Shown piece after piece: positions 16,195 to 22,345 of a stretch of 28,052 nucleotides of DNA. This DNA is from Oscillospiraceae bacterium (lineage in GTDB: Bacteria > Bacillota > Clostridia > Oscillospirales > Ruminococcaceae), in assembly GCA_016303195.1 (NCBI GenBank), contig JAEDMD010000003.1, positions 1 through 28,052 on the forward strand, written 5' to 3'. The position numbers were made by a program, and so were the translations under genes. The notes under the pieces are model-generated. The model was not told the origin of the DNA. It saw only the letters and a program-made list of their open reading frames with translations, and searched no databases. How positions within the stretch are numbered: the first letter of the stretch is position 1; each line of letters opens with the position of its first letter.

Positions 16195-16352
16195 AAATCA
16201 GGATTGTAGGGGCTGGCGTCCCCGACAGCCCACCCATATGTAACATAAACCAATGTGTAGGGGCGGCCTTTGGCCGTCCTCAGGAATACACCCATATGTA
16301 ACATAAACCAATATGTAGGGAACGCCGTTCCCTACAAGAAGAAAAACGAAAG
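16171..16352 (+). repeat. trpF-trpB spacer: heptads and three GTAG hairpins
   Basis: Heptads CAGAAAG x3, TAGAAAT and CAGG (16171-16201) are followed by a GTAGGGGCTGGCGTCCCC hairpin (16206), a GTAGGGGCGGCCTTTGGCC hairpin (16257) and a short perfect-looking palindrome GTAGGGAACGCCGTTCCCTAC (16315-16335). Linkers ACCCATATGTAACATAAACC occur twice. The segment CCCTACAAGAAGAAAAACG and following AAAGG (16330-16352) is identical to 14559-14582, and its GAAAGG is the likely trpB ribosome site. Confidence 0.88.
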
Positions 16353-16363
16353 GATAATAAATC

Positions 16364-17554
16364 ATGTCAGAAAAAAAAGGACGCTTCGGAGTTCACGGCG
16401 GACAGTATATCCCCGAAACTCTCATGAATGCAATTATTGAGCTTGAAGAAGCCTATGAACACTATAAGAACGATCCCGAATTCAACAGGGAGCTGACCGC
16501 TCTGCTCAACGATTACGCAGGCAGGCCGTCACTTCTCTATCGTGCAGACAAAATGACTGCCGATCTGGGCGGTGCTAAAATTTATCTCAAGCGTGAAGAT
16601 CTCAACCATACAGGCTCACACAAGATAAACAACGTCCTCGGTCAGGCTCTCCTTGCCAAGAAAATGGGCAAGACCCGTCTTATCGCTGAAACAGGTGCAG
16701 GTCAGCACGGTGTTGCTACTGCTACCGCCGCCGCTCTCATGGGTATGGAGTGTGTTGTTTTCATGGGCGAGGAGGACACAAAGCGTCAGGCTCTCAACGT
16801 GTACAGAATGAGACTTCTCGGTGCTGAGGTCATCCCTGTTACTACGGGTACAGCTACTCTTAAAGATGCCGTTTCAGAGGCTATGAGAGAGTGGACAAAG
16901 CGTATTTCCGATACTCATTACTGTCTCGGCTCGGTCATGGGCCCTCATCCGTTCCCCACTATCGTCCGTGATTTTCAGGCTGTTATCTCCCGTGAGTCAC
17001 GTGCCCAGATACTTGAAGCAGAGGGCAGACTTCCTGATGCTGTTATTGCTTGCGTAGGCGGCGGTTCAAATGCTATCGGCAGTTTCTATCACTACATTCC
17101 CGACGAGGGTGTGCGCCTTATCGGCTGCGAAGCCGCAGGCAGAGGTATAGACACTTTCGAGACAGCCGCAACTGTAAACATGGGACGCATCGGCATTTTC
17201 CACGGTATGAAGTCATATTTCTGTCAGGATGAATACGGTCAGATCGCTCCTGTTTATTCCATCTCAGCAGGACTTGACTACCCCGGTGTAGGTCCTGAAC
17301 ACGCTCATCTCCACGATATCGGCAGGGCTGAATATGTGCCTGTTACCGATGATGAAGCTGTAAACGCTTTCGAGTACCTTTCACGCACCGATGGAATAAT
17401 CCCTGCCATCGAGTCCGCACACGCTGTTGCTTATGCAATGAAGCTCGCACCGACTATGGACAAGGACAAGATAATCATTATCACTATCTCAGGCAGAGGC
17501 GACAAGGACTGCGCCGCAATAGCAAGATACAGAGGAGAGGATATCAATGAGTAA
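16364..17554 (+). CDS. trpB: Tryptophan synthase beta chain
   Basis: PLP enzyme that condenses indole with serine to tryptophan and forms the alpha2beta2 complex with TrpA. The 396-residue protein starts with the family signature [15 protein letters not shown]. It has the PLP Lys87 in HTGSHKINN, catalytic Glu109 in ETGAGQHG, the PLP-phosphate loop GGGSNAIGS, and the C-terminal SGRGDKD. It is the standard TrpB1 type, consistent with its position next to trpA. The ribosome site GAAAGG lies 11 bases upstream in repeat-shared sequence. The last 8 bases overlap trpA. Confidence 0.97.
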   Translation: MSEKKGRFGVHGGQYIPETLMNAIIELEEAYEHYKNDPEFNRELTALLNDYAGRPSLLYRADKMTADLGGAKIYLKREDLNHTGSHKINNVLGQALLAKKMGKTRLIAETGAGQHGVATATAAALMGMECVVFMGEEDTKRQALNVYRMRLLGAEVIPVTTGTATLKDAVSEAMREWTKRISDTHYCLGSVMGPHPFPTIVRDFQAVISRESRAQILEAEGRLPDAVIACVGGGSNAIGSFYHYIPDEGVRLIGCEAAGRGIDTFETAATVNMGRIGIFHGMKSYFCQDEYGQIAPVYSISAGLDYPGVGPEHAHLHDIGRAEYVPVTDDEAVNAFEYLSRTDGIIPAIESAHAVAYAMKLAPTMDKDKIIIITISGRGDKDCAAIARYRGEDINE

Positions 17555-18320
17555 TATCAGATCAGCATTCACAAACGGCAAGGCATTCATTCCGTTCATC
17601 ACCTGCGGTGACCCTGACCTTGAAACAACTGCAAAGGCAGTACGTGCCGCCGCTGAAAACGGTGCAGACCTCATCGAACTGGGAATACCTTTCTCAGACC
17701 CGACAGCAGAAGGCCCTGTTATTCAGGGAGCAAACATCCGTGCCCTTGCAGGGGGAGTTACTACCGATAAAATATTCGATTTCGTCAAGGAGCTTCGCAG
17801 AGATGTGAAGATACCGATGGTGTTCATGACCTATGCAAATGTTGTTTTCTCCTACGATGCCGAGAGATTCATGGCAAGATGCTGTGAATCGGGCATTGAC
17901 GGAATAATCCTCCCCGACCTTCCGTTCGAGGAAAAGGATGAATTCTCGGCTGTTGCAAAACAGTACGGAGTTGACCTTATCTCGCTGATAGCGCCCACAT
18001 CCGAGAACCGCATAGCCATGATAGCAAAGGAAGCCGAGGGCTTTATCTATGTTGTATCCAGCCTCGGAGTAACAGGAGAGAGAACCGAGATAACCACAAA
18101 TATAGGCGATATCGTCAAGGTGATACGTGAGAATACGGACGTTCCCTGTGCAGTCGGATTCGGCATATCAAAGCCCGAACAGGCTCAGAAAATGGCGGCT
18201 CTTTCCGATGGCGCTATCGTAGGCTCGGCTATCATCAAGCTCCTTGAAAAATACGGCAAGGACGCTCCCGACCACATCGGCGCATACGTTCGTGAGATGA
18301 AAAATGCTGTTATGAAGTAA
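17547..18320 (+). CDS. trpA: Tryptophan synthase alpha chain
   Basis: Cleaves indole-3-glycerol phosphate to indole and glyceraldehyde phosphate and channels indole to TrpB. It is a 257-residue TIM barrel with FITCGDPD at strand 1, catalytic Glu44 in ELGIPFSDP, and SSLGVTGER and GFGIS for phosphate binding. The residue equivalent to the second catalytic acid (Asp60 in Salmonella TrpA) is Glu55 here (FSDPTAEGP). I believe some other clostridial TrpA proteins share this, so it may be a lineage trait rather than a defect. It overlaps trpB by 8 bases and is the last gene of the operon. Confidence 0.96.
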   Translation: MSNIRSAFTNGKAFIPFITCGDPDLETTAKAVRAAAENGADLIELGIPFSDPTAEGPVIQGANIRALAGGVTTDKIFDFVKELRRDVKIPMVFMTYANVVFSYDAERFMARCCESGIDGIILPDLPFEEKDEFSAVAKQYGVDLISLIAPTSENRIAMIAKEAEGFIYVVSSLGVTGERTEITTNIGDIVKVIRENTDVPCAVGFGISKPEQAQKMAALSDGAIVGSAIIKLLEKYGKDAPDHIGAYVREMKNAVMK

Positions 18321-18321
18321 G

Positions 18322-18574
18322 CAGAAATCAGAAATCAGAAATTAGAAATCAGAAATCAGAAATTAGAAATTAGAAATTAGTAGGGGCGGATATTATCCGC
18401 CCCCAGCTTGTCAAAAAAGTCATATATTATCGTAAAATATTGGGCTGTCGAAGACGCCAGTCCCTACAATTTGGTTATTTTTCGTGAACGTCTTTGTAGG
18501 GGACGGCGTCCTCGACGTCCCCAAATTAGTTTTTCGACAGACTGAGTAGGGGCGGATATTATCCGCCCCTCCTT
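18322..18574 (+). repeat. trpA downstream repeats: eight heptads and four GTAG hairpins
   Basis: Directly after the trpA stop, about eight 7-mers (CAGAAAT/TAGAAAT) at 18322-18380 lead into the hairpin GTAGGGGCGGATATTATCCG (18380). Next come the segment GCTTGTCAAAAAAGTCATAT (recurring inverted near 2905-2925), a minus-oriented hairpin ending CTAC at 18467, the GTAGGGGACGGCGTCC hairpin at 18496 (36 bases identical to the inverted copy at 2718-2753), and a second GGCGGATATTATCCGCC hairpin at 18546. None has a T tract, so the convergent trp and MBL genes appear separated only by these repeats. Confidence 0.9.
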
Positions 18575-18577
18575 CAT

Positions 18578-19438
18578 TCAATTGCTCTTTTTTTCAACAT
18601 CAAAACGAATTTCATTGCCGTTGCTGACAGCGGTTATCCTGCCGTTGTAGCAGGTCGAATAGGTGGGTATCTTTCTGTCACTGAGACTGTCCTGCACCTG
18701 TGATGAAAATTCCGACTGCGAAGTGCAGACAACTGCACATTTAGGCGAGACAGCGCTGAGAAAATCCTCGAAATTTTTCAGCTTTCTGCCATGATACGGA
18801 ACTTTCAGCATAGTGCATTTTCCCACATCCATTATCTCATCAAGGCGCTGTTCCATTGCATCACCTGTGAAAAGCAGGACATTATTGCCGTGTGTGACTT
18901 TGGTAACAAGGGAGAAGTCATTGTCGTTGTCATCTCCGTAGAAATCCTTTTTCGGCGCAAGGACGGTATAATCCGCATCATCCAGCTTAAAACTGATATC
19001 CGAAGTCAGAAGCTGAGGAGTGATATTCTTTGCATCGAGAGCCTTGCGGTATTTGTCCATTTCCTCACTCTGCTCATCGTAATTCGGAGCAAGGATATTT
19101 TTCACATCCAGCTTGTTAATGACCTTAGCCGCACCGCCTACGTGGTCTTTGTCATAGTGGGTGATTATCAGGTAATCGACCGCAGAAACGTCATTTTCCT
19201 CCAGATAGCTGACAATTTCCTTGCCGTCGCCCTTTTCGCCGCAGTCAATGACAACTGTTGAATTCTCCGAGCGGAGGACAATGCTGTCAGCCTTACCCAC
19301 ATCGAAGAAAGTTATCTCCAGTTCTCCCACATTCAAAGGAACGGCTTTTTCGTCTGTGCAAGCGGTATTTGTAACGGTCATAGTCAGTGCCGCCGCAATC
19401 ATGGCGGTCAATTTTTTCAGTTTGAACATACGCTTCAC
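18578..19438 (-). CDS. Exported ComEC-like metallo-beta-lactamase-fold protein
   Basis: A 286-residue protein with an N-terminal export signal (basic start, hydrophobic 9-22). Cys27 could be a lipidation site, but TNTAC is a poor lipobox, so cleavage by ordinary signal peptidase is equally possible. The mature part is the stand-alone form of the ComEC/Rec2 C-terminal domain: FFDVGKADSIVL (44-55), metal-binding THYDKDHVGG (93-102), a later TGDA and PYHG. Metallo-hydrolase activity on the outside of the cell is inferred; a phosphodiester substrate is plausible but unproven. AGAGGTG lies 6 bases before the ATG. A 7-bp inverted repeat GGTTCGG/CCGAACC (19443-19449, 19480-19486) brackets an AT-rich TATAAT region upstream and could be an operator. 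Confidence 0.85.
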   Translation of the reverse strand: MKRMFKLKKLTAMIAAALTMTVTNTACTDEKAVPLNVGELEITFFDVGKADSIVLRSENSTVVIDCGEKGDGKEIVSYLEENDVSAVDYLIITHYDKDHVGGAAKVINKLDVKNILAPNYDEQSEEMDKYRKALDAKNITPQLLTSDISFKLDDADYTVLAPKKDFYGDDNDNDFSLVTKVTHGNNVLLFTGDAMEQRLDEIMDVGKCTMLKVPYHGRKLKNFEDFLSAVSPKCAVVCTSQSEFSSQVQDSLSDRKIPTYSTCYNGRITAVSNGNEIRFDVEKKSN

Positions 19439-19500
19439 CTCTGGTTCGGATTATATTTTCTCATTATATATTATATATCCCGAACCTTGAAATAATCTTA

Positions 19501-19852
19501 AAGCATTTGCACACGGTGACAGCATTTACTTTTTTGTGGTAAGACATAGTTATTGAGAAACGTCCGTAAAGCATCGCTGCGCTTGCTTTACTGCTTTGTC
19601 AGGGGGACGCTGTCTCCTAACAGGAGCCCGTCCCCTCTGTCAGCTATGCTGACATCTCCCCACACTGTGGGGAGTCACCCTCATTCACCCCCTGCAAGGG
19701 AGATAACATCTCCCAACGGGAGCCCGTCCCCTCTGTCAGCTACGCTGACATCTCCCCACACTGTGGGGAGTCACCCTTGACCCCAGAACGTGCGCCTGCG
19801 GCGCTTTTTTATATTTTTTAAAATTAAATGCTGTTGCCGTGAAGCATTTGCA
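19501..19852 (-). mobile_element. MITE-like element with terminal inverted repeats and 11-bp target duplication
   Basis: The element is 19512-19841 (330 bp), flanked on both sides by AAGCATTTGCA (19501-19511 and 19842-19852), an exact 11-bp direct repeat. Its ends are inverted repeats: CACGGTGACAGCATTTACTT on the left and CACGGCAACAGCATTTAATT read inward from the right, 19 of 22 positions matching. It encodes no protein and is full of short palindromes (CCCCACACTGTGGGG, GTCAGCTATGCTGAC, CTCCTAACAGGAG). It holds two copies of a roughly 65-nt module. Near its right end GCGCCTGCGGCGC with six T residues (19792-19810) forms a plus-strand terminator. The mobilising transposase is not in the window. 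The 11-bp duplication recalls IS4-type elements, which is a guess. Confidence 0.8.
19792..19810 (+). terminator. Intrinsic terminator carried by the MITE-like element
   Basis: A 5-bp GC stem GCGCC-TGC-GGCGC (19792-19804) is followed by TTTTTT (19805-19810). The same hairpin is present in the other two element copies in the opposite orientation (22108-22120 and 27870-27882, each preceded by six A residues on the plus strand). Confidence 0.65.
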
Positions 19853-19976
19853 AGGACGGCAAATAATTAAAACAAAAAATTTTTTTATATTCTGAGAGTT
19901 TTCCTGAAATAAAAGCGTCTAATATATGGAACCGATACAAGTGTTTCTCAACTATGAAATATTGATTATTAATTGT

Positions 19977-20005
19977 TTGACTATTGTAAATATTTGTGAT
20001 ATAAT
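19977..20005 (+). promoter_or_regulatory. Promoter of the FAD oxidoreductase-gtrA unit
   Basis: -35 TTGACT (19977-19982) and perfect -10 TATAAT (20000-20005) are spaced 17 bases apart, 47 bases before the start codon. The stretch 19853-19976 between the MITE-like element and the promoter is AT-rich and shows nothing else. Confidence 0.88.
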
Positions 20006-20052
20006 TACATATGTAAATCCAATTGCAATAATAAATGCGGAAAGGAACAGAT

Positions 20053-21609
20053 ATGAAAAAGATAATTATTATCGGTGCAGGCCCCGCAGGTCTTACCGCT
20101 GCATATGAACTTTTACGAGATAACAACGGAGAATATGACGTAACTGTACTTGAAGAAACAGACGCTATCGGCGGTATCTCCAAGACCGTAAACTATAAGG
20201 GCAACCGTATGGATATGGGCGGCCATCGCTTCTTCTCTAAAATTCCCGAAGTTAACAAGTGGTGGAACGAAATGCTCCCTATGCAGGGCGTTCCCTCTAA
20301 GGATGACAAATACCTGAAACGATCAGTCTCTACTGTTGACGGCGGCCCCGACCCGAAAAAGACCGACCGTGTTATGCTCAGCAGACACAGAGTTTCACGT
20401 ATCCTTTTCAATGATAAATTCTATGATTACCCCGTTTCGCTGAAACCCGAAACTATCAGGAATTTCGGATTTCTCACCACCATCAGAGTTGGCCTCAGCT
20501 ATCTTGCGGCTGTTGTCAGAAAGCGCCCTGAGACTAATCTGGAAAATTTCTACATCAACTGCTTCGGCAAGGAGCTTTATTCCATGTTCTTCGAGTATTA
20601 CACCGAAAACCTCTGGGGCAGACATCCGAGCGAGATAGATGCTTCATGGGGCGCTCAGCGTACTAAGGGACTTTCCATCGTCGGCATCATCAAGGATTTC
20701 TTCGGCAAGGTGTTCCATGTAAAAGACAGAAAGGTCAATACTTCACTTATCGAGGAATTCAAATACCCTAAGCTCGGCCCCGGTCAGCTCTGGGAAGTTA
20801 CTGCCGATGAAGTTAAGAAGCTGGGCGGTAAGATAATCATGAACGCTAAGGTGACTAAACTCCACAAATCCTCAGATAATACTCTCACAGGCATATCATA
20901 TGTCAAGGATGACTGCGAGTATATCCTCAACGGCGACGCTGTCATTTCTTCAATGCCTGTGAAAGACCTTGTTGCAGGTATGAACGATGTTCCCGAAGAA
21001 CCTGCAAGGATCGCCGCAGGTCTGCCTTACCGTGACTACATGACCCTCGGTGTTCTCGTCTCCAAGCTGAATCTGAAAAATAAGACCGCTATGCGTACCG
21101 TCGGAAACATTGTTCCTGACTGCTGGGTATACGTTCAGGACAGACGAGTTAAAATGGGACGTTTTCAGGTGTACAACAACTGGTCTCCTTACATGGTAAA
21201 GGATCTGGGTCATACTGTATGGCTGGGTCTTGAATATTTCGTTACCGAAGGCGACAAGTTCTGGAATATGACCGAAAGTCAGTTCTCTCGCTTCTGTGTC
21301 AGAGAAATGCTCAAGCTGGGTCTTATCACAAGCGAGGAACAGGTTCTCGACACCCATATGGAAAAGGTCAAGAAAGCCTATCCTGCGTACTTTGACACTT
21401 ACGAGGAAATGGATACCCTTATCGACTACCTCAACACTATCCCGAATCTCTACTGCGTAGGCCGAAACGGTCAGCACCGCTACAATAACATCGATCACTC
21501 TATGGTCACTTCCTTTGAAGCTGTAAAGGCTATCAGAAACGGCAGTTCAGACAGGTCTGCCATCTGGAACGTCAATACCGAAAAGGAATATCACGAGGAG
21601 AAGAAGTAA
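20053..21609 (+). CDS. FAD-dependent NAD(P)-type oxidoreductase (amine oxidase/UGM-like fold)
   Basis: A 518-residue flavoprotein. The N-terminal Rossmann motif [18 protein letters not shown] binds [16 protein letters not shown] and [11 protein letters not shown] follow the pattern of the amine oxidase/protoporphyrinogen oxidase/UDP-galactopyranose mutase group; and the C-terminal FAD-contact segment is [17 protein letters not shown]. Homologues of this type often sit in surface-polysaccharide clusters next to GtrA and glycosyltransferases, which fits here, but the substrate is unknown. The start at 20053 is chosen because GGAAAGGAA lies 6-7 bases upstream. The ATG 18 bases earlier lacks a ribosome site. 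Its stop overlaps the next start by one base (TAATG). Confidence 0.88.
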   Translation: MKKIIIIGAGPAGLTAAYELLRDNNGEYDVTVLEETDAIGGISKTVNYKGNRMDMGGHRFFSKIPEVNKWWNEMLPMQGVPSKDDKYLKRSVSTVDGGPDPKKTDRVMLSRHRVSRILFNDKFYDYPVSLKPETIRNFGFLTTIRVGLSYLAAVVRKRPETNLENFYINCFGKELYSMFFEYYTENLWGRHPSEIDASWGAQRTKGLSIVGIIKDFFGKVFHVKDRKVNTSLIEEFKYPKLGPGQLWEVTADEVKKLGGKIIMNAKVTKLHKSSDNTLTGISYVKDDCEYILNGDAVISSMPVKDLVAGMNDVPEEPARIAAGLPYRDYMTLGVLVSKLNLKNKTAMRTVGNIVPDCWVYVQDRRVKMGRFQVYNNWSPYMVKDLGHTVWLGLEYFVTEGDKFWNMTESQFSRFCVREMLKLGLITSEEQVLDTHMEKVKKAYPAYFDTYEEMDTLIDYLNTIPNLYCVGRNGQHRYNNIDHSMVTSFEAVKAIRNGSSDRSAIWNVNTEKEYHEEKK

Positions 21610-22082
21610 TGGACGAGATAATCGGGATCATCCGAAACAGACAGTTCAAGAAGCTGTTTGTGGGCGATACTGACAATACGCTGATACAGTTTTTCAGGTA
21701 TATCTTCGTCGGCGGATTTGCATTCGTGGTGGATTTCGCCGTGTCCTTCATCCTGTTCAGATTCGTGTTCGGCGGTCAGAAAGAATTCGGATGGATAGCC
21801 AATTCACTGTCATTCATCGCAGGTCTTGCCGTAAACTATCTCATAAGCACTTTCTGGATATTCAAGGATTCAAAGATAGGCAATAAACTGGTGGAATTCC
21901 TCAGCTTTGCCGCAATCGGTCTGGTGGGTCTGCTTATTACGGTAGGTATCACCAAGCTGTTTGAGATATGGATAGGCGATAAGACAAGCTGGTTTCAGGT
22001 GCTTGCAAAGCTGACAGCTACGGCAGTATCGTTTCTGTGGAATTTCTTCGCAAGAAAAGTTCTGCTTTATACAAAAAAATAA
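21609..22082 (+). CDS. GtrA family membrane protein
   Basis: A 157-residue protein with four predicted membrane helices (about 27-50, 62-81, 94-114, 128-147) typical of GtrA/DPMS3-type proteins, which are thought to flip or hold polyprenyl-phosphate-linked sugars in envelope glycan modification. A charged N-terminal 25 residues precede the first helix. GAGGAG sits about 8 bases upstream, and the start overlaps the oxidoreductase stop, so the two are coupled. The 3' end runs into an AT-rich stretch and the second MITE-like copy. No GtrB-type glycosyltransferase is visible next to it. Confidence 0.9.
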   Translation: MDEIIGIIRNRQFKKLFVGDTDNTLIQFFRYIFVGGFAFVVDFAVSFILFRFVFGGQKEFGWIANSLSFIAGLAVNYLISTFWIFKDSKIGNKLVEFLSFAAIGLVGLLITVGITKLFEIWIGDKTSWFQVLAKLTATAVSFLWNFFARKVLLYTKK

Positions 22083-22107
22083 ATAATAAATAATAAAAAA
22101 TAAAAAA

Positions 22108-22277
22108 GCGCCGCAGGCGCACGTTCTGGGGTCAAGGGGGATGTTATCTCCCTTGCAGGGGGTGAATGAGGGGGACAGAGTCCCCCTGACAAAGCAGTAA
22201 AGCAAGCAAAGCGATGCTTTACGGACGGTTCATAAGAACTATGCCTTAGCACAAAAAAAGTAAATTCTATTGCCATG
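22108..22277 (+). mobile_element. MITE-like element, short form, left end missing
   Basis: From GCGCCGCAGGCGC (22108) the sequence follows the 19512-19841 element read in reverse, through GGGGTCAAGGGGGATG, ATCTCCCTTGCAGGGGG, GTCCCCCTGACAAAGCAG and GCTTTACGGACG, to the right terminal repeat AGTAAATTCTATTGCCATG (22259-22277). Both roughly 65-nt internal modules are absent. The left terminal inverted repeat is not recognisable: the sequence upstream is the gtrA 3' end and an A/T run (22071-22107). The element may have lost that end or arrived by one-ended insertion. Confidence 0.75.
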
Positions 22278-22281
22278 ATAA

Positions 22282-22325
22282 AAGCGGCGAAGCTGTACCC
22301 CGAAAACAGTATTGCTTCGCCGTTT
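22282..22325 (+). other. Long hairpin in the leader of the polytopic protein gene
   Basis: A 12-bp stem (AAGCGGCGAAGC 22282-22293 with GCTTCGCCGTTT 22314-22325, one G·T pair) encloses a 20-base loop. It lies directly after the MITE-like element and 20 bases before the gene start. The following sequence TATATCATTTTAC has no uninterrupted T run, so it may be an RNA structure rather than a terminator. No clear promoter was found between 22277 and the gene. Confidence 0.5.
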
Positions 22326-22345
22326 ATATCATTTTACAGGATGTG

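Noticed and set aside
1183..18577. GTAG hairpins as ordinary intrinsic terminators
   Set aside because: With the exception of the diverged one at 24179, they have no following T tract and occur inside the trp operon in both orientations.
20035..20052. Upstream ATG for the FAD oxidoreductase
   Set aside because: It lacks a ribosome site and adds six residues before the Rossmann strand; GGAAAGGAA serves the ATG at 20053.
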